The notes under the pieces were generated by a model. The model ran no database searches. It saw nothing but the letters and a program-made list of their open reading frames with translations, and was not told where the DNA came from. A DNA stretch of 55,577 nt from Pseudomonas sp. GD03858 (GTDB lineage: Bacteria; Pseudomonadota; Gammaproteobacteria; Pseudomonadales; Pseudomonadaceae). A program made the translations under genes and the position numbers. The stretch spans positions 1 through 55,577 of the forward strand of contig NZ_JAOCDM010000024.1 of the NCBI RefSeq assembly GCF_029840925.1. The letters run 5' to 3'. Numbering within the stretch: position 1 is the first letter of the stretch; each line of letters starts with the position of its first letter. Shown piece after piece: positions 10,288 to 18,138 of the stretch.

Positions 10288-12294
10288 ATGAAATACGTCA
10301 TAGGCCCCAGCATCGGGGTTGCGCGTGTGGGCAACAGTGAGACGGGCTTCTACCTGGCCCCGGAAACCCTCGGCGGCCGACCGCTGGAGTGCGACGGGTA
10401 CGGCAACCAGACGTTCGACCCACAGCAGCAGCCGGTGTATGTCAGCCGCTACAAGGACGCCAATGGCAGCGTCAAGCGCCAGGCCGCGCGATTCTGCATC
10501 TTCGCCGTGGACGACAATGGCAAGGCCACCGAGCTCACCCTCGATAGCCCGAATGTCGAGTCCATGACCTGGTCGGTCCATTTGGCCAACAAGAAAGCCA
10601 TCTGGTACAACTTCGCCGAACTGGAAGGCAACCTGCTGCTGGGCGCGGACAACAGCTACGAGGCCAAGGACGTGCCGTTGCGCAACGCCACCGTCACCGA
10701 TCCGAGCGAACGCCAGCAACTCATCATCGACCCGGGCCCCTATCCTGTGTCCGGCCGCCAGAGCAAAGTCGAGCTCTCCCGGGAAAACACCAGCAACGAC
10801 TACCGTTTCCGCTCCTTCCCCAAACGCGCCACCCAGGGCCAGCAGATCAATACCCTGGGCACCCTGCGCACCGATGCCAAGGGGCGTCTGCTGGTGCTTG
10901 GCGGGCATGGCCATGCCGGCGGCAACGAATCGATCAGCAGTTTCGCCGGCGCCGACACCTGGCATGACGATGTCTCCGACGGCCCCGTCACCTGTACCCT
11001 GAAACTGACCAACCAGCCCGTACAGGTACTCACCGCCTGGTGCATCGTCGGCTCGCCGAAGTTCGCCCCGGAGCTTGAGAACATCGTCACCCTCGACGAC
11101 CTGGCCTTCGACGTGGCGGTACGTGAACTCAACCTGCTGCCGGAGCTGTATCGCAACGGCCAGTACCAGACGAGCTACATCGCCAACTACGAACGCGACA
11201 TCGAGCCGATCCTGCGGCGTCCTGCGGGCTATCGCTGGGTCGCGGCGATCCCGTCGCTCAACAGCTTCTCGCCACCCCCGTTCGATGCCAAGGATCGCTC
11301 ATCGGCGAACCTCAAGCAGCGCCAGGACTACTTCTCGCTGTTCCGCAACCCCGGCAGCAACGGCTTCACCGACGGTGCCCAGGCGCAGTTGTTCGACCAG
11401 AAGTCCGGCATTCCGCTGATGCCGCTGAATTCCGGCTCCAACTCGGTCAGCAACCAGCTGCTGGACAAGTTTCTCACCCTGACCCGCACCCAGTACTTCC
11501 TGCTGGGACAGTGGGCGGCCGGCCAGTTCGTCGTGGAACCGCCGAAACCGTTGCCGGGTGTCAGCGCGCTGGATCAGGCGAGCATCGGCAACTGCGTGGG
11601 CGGCCCCCTGTGCCCGGGCATCGAAGTGACCTGGAGCCTCTACAGCCCCTCCCTCTACGACAAGCCCTACCAGATCAGGCATCGCCATGACAGCGACTAC
11701 TACTACGCCAACGGCCTGAGCGTCAGCGAGAACGAAACCGATCCGGAAGGGCCGTTCCAGGGCTGCGAGCCCGGCGACCTGACCAAGCGCATGGCCATCC
11801 CGTGGCAGGCCGACTTCTACCAGTGCACGGTGCAGAACGTGAACTTCACCGACCCTGCGCTCAACAAGGACGACGGCGTGCCGAAGGCACCGTCCTATTA
11901 CGCCTACTGGTGGCCACCGCAAAGCCCGTGGAACGTCATCCCCGCCGACATGACCGCCGCGGCCCAGCAGGCCTCGGGGATCTCGGCCGGCATGCAGTCG
12001 ATCTACAGCCGGGGCATCAACGGCTACACCGAGATGATCCAGGCCTGGCACTACCTGGGCTTCATCACCAATGAAGCCCAGGGGCCGCTGCGCGACCTGT
12101 ACCCCTACTTCGTCGAGACCGAGCGCAACAACGACCGCTTCGTGGCGGCCAGCTACGCCGTCGGCCCGGCCGAGTACGTGCTGTCTGGCGCCAGCGGCAA
12201 CTTCTTCAACACCTGGTACCTCAAGCCGGACGAGAAGCTACCGAGCATCGATGGGCGTCAAGTGGTCACAGCCCGAGGGCATCTTGTTCGCTGA
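10288..12294 (+). CDS. LodA/GoxA-like cysteine tryptophylquinone amino-acid oxidase
   Basis: 668 residues. The N-terminus MKYVIGPSIGVARVGNS and the motifs NCVGGPLCPGIEVTW and MAIPWQADFYQC are those of LodA-like quinoproteins, which oxidatively deaminate an amino acid (lysine epsilon-oxidase, glycine oxidase) and release ammonia and peroxide. By position, Cys436 and Trp506 are the likely cross-linked cofactor pair (70 apart; 65 in Marinomonas LodA, from memory). No signal peptide is visible, as in other members, some of which are found outside the cell. ATG 10288 is preferred over GTG 10282 because AAGGAG sits seven bases before it. It overlaps the lodB-like gene, as expected of the pair. The substrate is not predictable. 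Confidence 0.9.
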   Translation: MKYVIGPSIGVARVGNSETGFYLAPETLGGRPLECDGYGNQTFDPQQQPVYVSRYKDANGSVKRQAARFCIFAVDDNGKATELTLDSPNVESMTWSVHLANKKAIWYNFAELEGNLLLGADNSYEAKDVPLRNATVTDPSERQQLIIDPGPYPVSGRQSKVELSRENTSNDYRFRSFPKRATQGQQINTLGTLRTDAKGRLLVLGGHGHAGGNESISSFAGADTWHDDVSDGPVTCTLKLTNQPVQVLTAWCIVGSPKFAPELENIVTLDDLAFDVAVRELNLLPELYRNGQYQTSYIANYERDIEPILRRPAGYRWVAAIPSLNSFSPPPFDAKDRSSANLKQRQDYFSLFRNPGSNGFTDGAQAQLFDQKSGIPLMPLNSGSNSVSNQLLDKFLTLTRTQYFLLGQWAAGQFVVEPPKPLPGVSALDQASIGNCVGGPLCPGIEVTWSLYSPSLYDKPYQIRHRHDSDYYYANGLSVSENETDPEGPFQGCEPGDLTKRMAIPWQADFYQCTVQNVNFTDPALNKDDGVPKAPSYYAYWWPPQSPWNVIPADMTAAAQQASGISAGMQSIYSRGINGYTEMIQAWHYLGFITNEAQGPLRDLYPYFVETERNNDRFVAASYAVGPAEYVLSGASGNFFNTWYLKPDEKLPSIDGRQVVTARGHLVR

Positions 12295-13396
12295 CCAACC
12301 GAGGACCGTGGACGTGGTCGTCGTCGGGGGAGGGCCGGCCGGCAGTGCGGCCGCCCTCACCCTGCGACGCCACAGCGGTCACTCGGTGATGGTGCTGGAA
12401 CAACGAGAATACGCTCGGGAGAAGGTCGGCGAGACCCTCTCCCCCGGCGTCCTGCCCCTGCTCGACTACCTCGGCGTCGGCGAGCATTTTCGCCAGGCCG
12501 GTTTCAGTCAGTCGTTCGCCTTCACCGCCGCCTGGGGTGATAGCGAGGTCCGCGCGCAGGACTTTCTGTTCACCGGACGCGGCCATGGCTGGCACCTGGA
12601 CCGCACGCGCTTCGACGCCGGCCTGGCCAATGCCGCGCGCAGCATGGGCGCGCAGTTGCTCACCGGCGTTCGGGTGCGGGCGGTAGAGCGCGACGGCGAC
12701 GCCTGGAAGCTGCGGATAGATGGATTGGAAGGCTCACCCGAAGTGCGTTGCCGCTACCTGATCGATGCCACCGGGCGCAGCGCCTGGCTGGCTCGAGCGG
12801 TAGGCGCCAGCCGCGTCCAGCAGGATCGGCTGGTGGGCATTTCGGCGTATCACGCCGCCAGCGACATCGTCGTGGAAGGTTGCTCGCTGGTCGAAGCCGT
12901 GGCAGTGGGCTGGTGGTACAGCGCCCCGGTGCCGGACGGTCGCCTGATCGCCGTGCTGATGACCGACGCCGATCTGCTCCAGGCCTCGCACGATGACCGC
13001 GAGCATTTCTGGCACACGGCACTGGCCCAAGCGCCCAATACCCGTGCGCGCCTGGGCGAACGACCGATCGAAGGCGACCTGCGCGTCTGGCCGGCTCATT
13101 CGCAGCAACTCGTGCCGTGCTGCGGCGACGGCTGGGCGGCGGCGGGCGACGCCGTGGCGGCGTTCGACCCGCTGTCGTCGATGGGCATTGGCTACGCCTT
13201 GAGCACGGGAATCCAGAGCGCCCGGCTGGCCGCCATCAGCCTCGCGGACGCCAGCCATGAAGCCGAGCAGTCCCAGGCCTATCGCATCGATATCCAACGG
13301 CACGTCAGCGAGTATCAGGCGATGAAACGGGGCTATTACGGCGTCGAATCACGCTACGCCGACCAACCCTTCTGGAAACGCCGCCAAGTCGCATGA
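12251..13396 (+). CDS. LodB-like FAD-dependent maturase of the tryptophylquinone oxidase
   Basis: Up to 381 residues. It is a flavoprotein of the tryptophan-halogenase/geranylgeranyl-reductase type with the dinucleotide motif VVVVGGGPAGSAAALTL, GETLSPG, YLIDATGRSAW and AAGDAVAAFDPLSSMGIGYA. LodB-type proteins are needed to install the cysteine tryptophylquinone cofactor in LodA-type partners, and the 44-base overlap with the lodA-like gene fits this. The start is not certain: ATG 12251 has a weak ribosome-binding site, whereas GTG codons near 12306-12312 lie just after CGAGGACC and still precede the FAD motif. Codon use matches neighbouring genes. Confidence 0.87.
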   Translation: MGVKWSQPEGILFADQPRTVDVVVVGGGPAGSAAALTLRRHSGHSVMVLEQREYAREKVGETLSPGVLPLLDYLGVGEHFRQAGFSQSFAFTAAWGDSEVRAQDFLFTGRGHGWHLDRTRFDAGLANAARSMGAQLLTGVRVRAVERDGDAWKLRIDGLEGSPEVRCRYLIDATGRSAWLARAVGASRVQQDRLVGISAYHAASDIVVEGCSLVEAVAVGWWYSAPVPDGRLIAVLMTDADLLQASHDDREHFWHTALAQAPNTRARLGERPIEGDLRVWPAHSQQLVPCCGDGWAAAGDAVAAFDPLSSMGIGYALSTGIQSARLAAISLADASHEAEQSQAYRIDIQRHVSEYQAMKRGYYGVESRYADQPFWKRRQVA

Positions 13397-13420
13397 CCGC
13401 TGCCGTTCCGGCAGCAATCG

Positions 13421-13437
13421 GGGCCGCTGTGCGGCCC
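13421..13437. repeat. REP-associated GC hairpin after the lodAB-like pair
   Basis: GGGCCGC-TGT-GCGGCCC, the same stem that precedes the REP core after pta, but here without the core and without a T run. It may be a remnant of a REP or a weak terminator between convergent genes. Confidence 0.5.
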
Positions 13438-13467
13438 AGATTGAAGACGCTTCGCTACAGCAACGGC

Positions 13468-14187
13468 TCAGGGATACTGCTGAACAGTGCCCTGCTGGTC
13501 ATACTGCTGACCCGGGATCGGCTTGAGGTTGACCTCGACCCGACGGTTCTGCGCCCGCCCGTTGGCATCGGCGTTGCTGGCGATCGGCTGGTCCGGGCCC
13601 ATGCCACGCACGCTGACCCGCGAGGCATCGACGCCCTGCGAGGTCAGGTAGGTGCTGACCGCCTGGGCGCGGCGCTGCGACAGATCCATGTTGTGCTGGC
13701 GGCTGCCAGTGCTGTCGGTAAAGCCGATCACTTCGATGGTGTTCTGGTTGAACTGCTTGAACGAGCTGGCCAGGTTGTTCAGCGGCGAGTAGAAGCTCGG
13801 GGCGATATTCGCCGAATCGGTGGCGAAGGTGATGTTGCCCGGCATGATCAGCTTGATCTGGTCGCCCTGGCGCTGCACCTCCACGCCGGTGTTGGCCATC
13901 TGCGCTCGCAGCTCGGCCTCCTGCTTGTCGGCGTAGTAGCCATAGCCGGCGGCGGCGGCGCCCACCGCGGCCGCGCCGATCAGCGCGCCCTTGCCGCGGT
14001 TGTTGTGGTCGATGGCGGCACCGGCGATGGCACCGGCCAACGCGCCCAGGCCACCGTACTTGGCGGTCTTGCTCATCCCTGTGGAGCCCTGCGCCTGGCC
14101 TTGGTTGTCATAGGGGTTGGGGCTGGCACAACCGGACATCAGGGCAGCGGCGGTAGCGACGATAATCAGACGACGCATGGTGAACAT
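13468..14187 (-). CDS. OmpA-family outer-membrane lipoprotein with glycine-zipper domain
   Basis: 239 residues. A lipoprotein signal peptide ends at LMSGC (Cys20). A glycine-rich Ala/Gly segment (about 45-95; GGLGALAGAIAGAAID, GAAAVGAAAAGYGYY) is of the YMGG/glycine-zipper type. The C-terminal OmpA domain (about 115-220; ITFATDSANIAPSF, NTIEVIGFTDSTGS, LSQRRAQAVSTYL, NRRVEV) binds peptidoglycan. It probably tethers the outer membrane to the wall, like YiaD/Pal relatives. TAGGAG lies seven bases before the ATG. It is convergent with the lodB-like gene. Confidence 0.9.
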   Translation of the reverse strand: MFTMRRLIIVATAAALMSGCASPNPYDNQGQAQGSTGMSKTAKYGGLGALAGAIAGAAIDHNNRGKGALIGAAAVGAAAAGYGYYADKQEAELRAQMANTGVEVQRQGDQIKLIMPGNITFATDSANIAPSFYSPLNNLASSFKQFNQNTIEVIGFTDSTGSRQHNMDLSQRRAQAVSTYLTSQGVDASRVSVRGMGPDQPIASNADANGRAQNRRVEVNLKPIPGQQYDQQGTVQQYP

Positions 14188-14282
14188 GGACAAGCTCCTA
14201 CTGAAATTCAAAAGTGCGGCGGATCACACGCGGATCTGTGCCAGCCTTGGATTGCAGCACGGTGAAAAAATTCCATGAAACC

Positions 14283-14927
14283 TCAGGCGCGCACGAACGG
14301 GTTCTCGCGCATCTCGTCGCCGAGGCGGGTCTGCGGGCCATGCCCGGTCACCACGATGGCATCTTCATCCAGGCGGTACAGCCGCTCCTTGATGGAACGA
14401 ACGATAGCCCGCTGATCGCCACCCCACAAATCGGTCCTGCCGACGCCGCGACGGAACAGGGTGTCGCCGGCGATCAGCAGCTTGTGCTCGGCGAACCAGA
14501 AACTCATCGATCCCGGCGTATGTCCCGGTGTGTGCAGTGCCACGCCACAGCCGCATGCCAACTCCTCGTCGTCGCTCAGCCAGCGGTCCGGCGACGGCAC
14601 CGGCGTATAGGGCATGCCGAACATCTGGCACTGCATTTCCAGGTTTTCCCACAGCGGCTGGTCAGCCTTGTGCAGGTGCAGCGTGGCGCCGGTCAGCTCC
14701 TTGAGCTTGCCCGAGGCAAGGAAATGGTCGAAGTGGGCGTGGGTGTGGATGATGCTCACCAGGGTCAGGCCGTGGTGTTGCAGGCGGGCGAGGATCTTCT
14801 GCTCGTCCCCGCCTGGGTCGACGACAATCGCCTTCTTGCTGACAGGGTCGCCGATCAGGGTGCAGTTGCACTGCAGGGGGCCTACGGGGAAGGTTTCGCG
14901 GATGAGGGCTGTCGCAGGATGTGCCAT
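14283..14927 (-). CDS. MBL-fold metallo-hydrolase (glyoxalase II-like, YcbL type)
   Basis: 214 residues. Metal ligands are visible in HTHAHFDH (about 61-68), HTPGHTPGS (about 131-139), AGDTLF and the C-terminal TGHGPQT. The compact size and the lack of the long C-terminal helical domain of classical glyoxalase II place it with YcbL-type hydrolases that can cleave S-lactoylglutathione or related thioesters. It lies 14 bases downstream of the MazF-like gene on the same strand, so readthrough from the toxin operon is possible. The physiological substrate is unknown. Confidence 0.88.
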   Translation of the reverse strand: MAHPATALIRETFPVGPLQCNCTLIGDPVSKKAIVVDPGGDEQKILARLQHHGLTLVSIIHTHAHFDHFLASGKLKELTGATLHLHKADQPLWENLEMQCQMFGMPYTPVPSPDRWLSDDEELACGCGVALHTPGHTPGSMSFWFAEHKLLIAGDTLFRRGVGRTDLWGGDQRAIVRSIKERLYRLDEDAIVVTGHGPQTRLGDEMRENPFVRA

Positions 14928-14941
14928 GAAGGGATAACCAA

Positions 14942-15289
14942 TTACTCGAAAAGTGTTTGAACACGAGCCAGTGCATCCAGAACGACAGCTTCGGGAACAG
15001 ACTCGACACGCGTGGCGTTTCTCGCCTCCAGATCAACGATGCGTATCTGGTTGCATAGCATGACGCCCTGCGTCTGCGTACCGGCACCGCTGAGCGTCAC
15101 CGCGAAACCCGCGTGCCGCGCAAAGTCCCCGCCCTGGGAGATCGGAGCGATCACCGCAAGCCCGGAAACATTGAACGTGTTCGGAGTCAGAACCAGCGCA
15201 GGTCGCGCTGCGCCCTGCTGCTCCCGACCGACCGTGGGGTCCAGGTTGACCCTGACGATGTCCCCTCTGGCGAACTTGGCGCGCCTCAC
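14942..15289 (-). CDS. MazF/PemK-type endoribonuclease toxin
   Basis: 115 residues. FARGDIVRVNLDPTVGREQQ, RPALVLTP and GLAVIAPISQGG are characteristic of the ChpB/MazF fold, whose members cleave mRNA at short sequences and arrest translation. Its ATG overlaps the antitoxin stop codon by four bases (ATGA), typical of translational coupling. Length is close to ChpB (116). It is second in the operon, after the antitoxin. The cleavage specificity cannot be predicted. Confidence 0.9.
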   Translation of the reverse strand: MRRAKFARGDIVRVNLDPTVGREQQGAARPALVLTPNTFNVSGLAVIAPISQGGDFARHAGFAVTLSGAGTQTQGVMLCNQIRIVDLEARNATRVESVPEAVVLDALARVQTLFE

Positions 15290-15540
15290 ATTTCACGTCC
15301 AACCGGGCGCATGGCATTCCAGGCGGCCATGTCCTCCGGTTCTGGTGCGTTCAGATCACATTGCGCCATCAGTTCTTCAAGCGTGTATTTAGGCTTCGCC
15401 CTGACAGCCTTGAGCACCATGCTTTCGCCAGCCGTGTCCAGACTCAGGGTTGACCCCACTTCAAGACGCATCTGCTTGAGGACTGTGGAGGGAATTCGAA
15501 TGGCGGCGCTGTTTCCCCACTGTTGAATCTTGATCTGCAT
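15286..15540 (-). CDS. MazE/ChpS-type antitoxin (AbrB-like DNA-binding)
   Basis: 84 residues. The N-terminal swapped-hairpin AbrB domain is clear in MQIKIQQWGNSAAIRIPSTV; the C-terminal tail (LNAPEPEDMAAWNAM) is acidic and should wrap the toxin. Such antitoxins repress their own operon, and repeats matching this idea lie just upstream. The start at 15540 is supported by GGGAGAT six bases before it. Confidence 0.92.
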   Translation of the reverse strand: MQIKIQQWGNSAAIRIPSTVLKQMRLEVGSTLSLDTAGESMVLKAVRAKPKYTLEELMAQCDLNAPEPEDMAAWNAMRPVGREM

Positions 15541-15542
15541 AA

Positions 15543-15616
15543 GTATCTCCCACGGTAGATACATAGTAGAAACCCTCCCGGCGATAGCAAGTGAAATGTA
15601 GAGACCAAGTATCTAC
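15543..15616 (-). promoter_or_regulatory. Promoter and candidate operator of the MazEF-type operon
   Basis: On the minus strand, TTGCTA (15590-15585) and TACTAT (15568-15563) are separated by 16 bases and form a plausible -35/-10 pair. The element GTATCT(AC) or its complement occurs three times: 15543-15548, 15555-15562 (GTAGATAC) and 15609-15616 (GTATCTAC). The first two form an inverted repeat between the -10 and the ATG, a good place for AbrB-type antitoxin autorepression. Function is inferred. Confidence 0.5.
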
Positions 15617-15723
15617 ACTGCCACTCCTCGAGTGCCGGAAAAAGTCCACTTGATGCCAGTGGGAAATGCCTGACTTGATCTTGGGATGCGGTCCCGGTTT
15701 GGCGACAAAGTACGACACCGGCA

Positions 15724-16416
15724 TCAAGGCAGGTACAACCGGAACAACCCGCCCCCCAGCGTCCCGCCATTGGCGATTTCGATCCGCCCGCGTACCCCGT
15801 TGCGCTCATGCAGCGCGGCAATTCGCGCGGCGAAGTACAGCCCCAGTCCGGTGCTGCCGCTCTGCGAATCGATGCCCTGCGCGTAGTCGTGCTGGCGTTC
15901 GAGCATGCGCTGTGGATAACCGGCACCGTCGTCGTTGACGCTGATCACCAGCTGCTCGCCCTCTTCCTCGATGCTGATCAGCAGGGCATGGCCGGCGTAG
16001 CGGATAGCGTTGGTGAGCACATTGGCCACCACCGAGGCGACCAGTTCACGGTCGAAGAAGCCCAGCGGGCTTTCAGTCTCGATGCGCCAGGTGGCGAGGA
16101 TATCGCGGTGCTTGATCACGTCCTCCTGGGCCGCCAGCTGAGCCTCGATGAAGTCGTCCAGCTCATGGTAGTCCGGGCAGATCGGCAGCTGGTTGACGCC
16201 GAGCTTGTACAAGCCCAGCAACTGCACGAGCATGCCGTTCAGATGGCTTAGCTCATGCTCCACGACGCCCTGCTCGGTTCCCCCGCGTAGCGCCTCGGGC
16301 AGGCGCGCCAGCCACTGGCTGTGCGCATGGGTGAGCGCCGACAGGGAGTTCTTCAGGTCGTGCACGGTGGAGGCGATCACCGTGGAGAAATCCAGCCCCT
16401 GGTTGTCCTGGTTCAT
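15724..16416 (-). CDS. Small soluble sensor histidine kinase
   Basis: 230 residues with no membrane segment and no recognisable input domain. The H box is STVHDLKNSLSAL (about residues 18-30), the N box NVLTNAIRYA, and the G boxes DDGAGYP and GSTGLGLYFA, ending in the usual HATPase core. Its ATG overlaps the stop codon of the REC-TPR regulator (ATGA), so the two are translationally coupled and should form one signalling unit. Input is probably received from another protein. Confidence 0.88.
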   Translation of the reverse strand: MNQDNQGLDFSTVIASTVHDLKNSLSALTHAHSQWLARLPEALRGGTEQGVVEHELSHLNGMLVQLLGLYKLGVNQLPICPDYHELDDFIEAQLAAQEDVIKHRDILATWRIETESPLGFFDRELVASVVANVLTNAIRYAGHALLISIEEEGEQLVISVNDDGAGYPQRMLERQHDYAQGIDSQSGSTGLGLYFAARIAALHERNGVRGRIEIANGGTLGGGLFRLYLP

Positions 16417-18020
16417 GCGCCGAAGACCCGGATGTGCAGTTTGCGATAACGATCGTAGCGGCTGTCGCTGGCGGGGATGCCGGCCACGCGGGTGAGGCAG
16501 TCGCGGCATTCCTGCATGAGCGCCGGCGGTGGTGTCTCGCCACCGATGCGCAGCAGCGCCTGGGCGGTGTTCAGGGCGATGCTGATGTTCTTCGGTTGCA
16601 GCGACAACGCCTTGCGGAACATGCCCAGCGCTTCGTTCAGTTCGCCGCCTTGATAGCTGCGCACGCCCTGGCGATTGAGGTCCACCGCCTCGGTTACCGC
16701 GCCAAGCACCACGGGGTCATCGGTGAGCTTGGCCACGTTCTGCATGACCTTGGGATCATCGCCATAGGTTTCCACGCAGCCTTTGAGGATCGAGGTGCCC
16801 GCCGCATCCTGACCGAGCTGTTGCAACTGCCTGGCGACCGTCAGGGCGGCTTCCACGGAGAAGAACTGATCCATCTTGTCCAGGCGCTGCATGGCCTGCT
16901 CGGTGAGCTTGGCCGCGGTTTCCGGGTCGCCGGCCTGTTGCAGGCTGGCCGCCTTCATCAGCCGTGCTCGCACCTGCAGGCCCTGGTCCTCGACGTTCTC
17001 CTTGGCCACCTCGCTGAGCACTGTGTTGATCTCGACCCGGGTACGGGCATCGAGGCCGTTGCCAACGTTCTTGTTCATCAGCGCCTGAACCAGGCCCAGA
17101 TTGCTTTCGGCATCCTTGTAGCGCGAGCTCTGCCCCTGGTTCACCGCATGGCGATAGGCCTTCGAAGCGCTGTCGAAGTCGGCGTTGTCCAGCGCCAGCT
17201 TGCCCAGCGCGGCCTGGCGTCGAACGGCCAGCGGCGACAGGCGTACCGCCTCTTCCAGCATGTGCTGGGCACGCTTGCTCTCGCCCTGGGCCACCAGCAC
17301 CTCGGCCATGCCGTCATACAGGTTGGGCATGATCGGGAATGCCTTGAGCGCCTGTTCGTAGACCCCCTGGGCCTGGGCATGCTGGCCACGCTTGTGCAGC
17401 AGGCTGCCCAGCGCCGCGTAGACCCACGGCTGAGGGCGGCTGGCGAGGATGTTCTTGAGGAACTTCTCCAGCTCTTCGAAACGGTTGAGATCGCGCAAGG
17501 CATCGGCACGATAGCGCAGGCACAACGGCGCGAACCGCGGATCCTGCTTGCACAGCTCGGCACAGGCCGCCAGCACCTCGGCGGGCCGGCCACGGTCGAG
17601 GGCCTGGAGGATCGGCTTGAGCAGCGTCTTGCGCTGGGTCAGTTTCTCCAGGCGCTGGGCCAGCCCGACCCGGTTGAACGGTTTGGTCAGGTAGGCGTCG
17701 GGCTCGTGCTCGATGGCACTGAGCACGATGGACTGGCTGCTTTCGGCCGTGACCATGATGAACACGCATTCGTGGCTGATCAGCTTGTCGAGGATCAGGT
17801 CCTCGAGCACTTGCTGGCCGTTCTTCTTGCCATCGCCGAGGTGGAAGTCCTGGAGGATGAAGTCATAGCGCTTCTGCCCGCACATGCGCAGCGCCTGTTC
17901 GCCGCTGTCGGCGGTATCCACGTCGCGCGCGCCCAGCTCGCGAAGCATCGAGCGGGTCGACGTGCGAAAGTCGGTGAAGTCGTCGACGATGAGAAAGCTT
18001 TTTTGCCCGTACTGCAGCAT
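16413..18020 (-). CDS. Response regulator with receiver and TPR domains
   Basis: 535 residues. The receiver domain (1-125) keeps the acidic pair in LIVDDF, a likely phospho-acceptor Asp58 in ILQDFHLGDG, and the conserved lysine in YLTKPF. The remainder, about 400 residues, is TPR-like helical repeat with no DNA-binding or enzymatic domain, so output should be through protein contacts. It is coupled to the downstream histidine kinase. A similar pair is present in other Pseudomonas, from memory, without a settled function. I chose MLQYGQKSF as the start because it immediately precedes the receiver fold; an upstream in-frame start adds 30 unlikely residues. Confidence 0.87.
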   Translation of the reverse strand: MLQYGQKSFLIVDDFTDFRTSTRSMLRELGARDVDTADSGEQALRMCGQKRYDFILQDFHLGDGKKNGQQVLEDLILDKLISHECVFIMVTAESSQSIVLSAIEHEPDAYLTKPFNRVGLAQRLEKLTQRKTLLKPILQALDRGRPAEVLAACAELCKQDPRFAPLCLRYRADALRDLNRFEELEKFLKNILASRPQPWVYAALGSLLHKRGQHAQAQGVYEQALKAFPIMPNLYDGMAEVLVAQGESKRAQHMLEEAVRLSPLAVRRQAALGKLALDNADFDSASKAYRHAVNQGQSSRYKDAESNLGLVQALMNKNVGNGLDARTRVEINTVLSEVAKENVEDQGLQVRARLMKAASLQQAGDPETAAKLTEQAMQRLDKMDQFFSVEAALTVARQLQQLGQDAAGTSILKGCVETYGDDPKVMQNVAKLTDDPVVLGAVTEAVDLNRQGVRSYQGGELNEALGMFRKALSLQPKNISIALNTAQALLRIGGETPPPALMQECRDCLTRVAGIPASDSRYDRYRKLHIRVFGA

Positions 18021-18138
18021 CAACACGACCTGTATCGAGAGAAGAGGGAAGTGGCGATGCGTACCGCCGAAACCTGTATCGGCAGGGGTTGGGGAAAGAT
18101 GAGCGCGCAAAGATCGACGCCAGCGCAGATCCAGTGCG

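Noticed and set aside
10288..13396. Recent horizontal transfer of the lodAB-like pair
   Set aside because: GC content and codon choice look like the surroundings and no flanking repeats, tRNA or integrase were seen; only a lineage comparison could support transfer.
15444..15926. 160-codon minus-strand frame across the antitoxin promoter
   Set aside because: It overlaps the antitoxin and histidine-kinase genes in another frame and has no recognisable domain or start signal.
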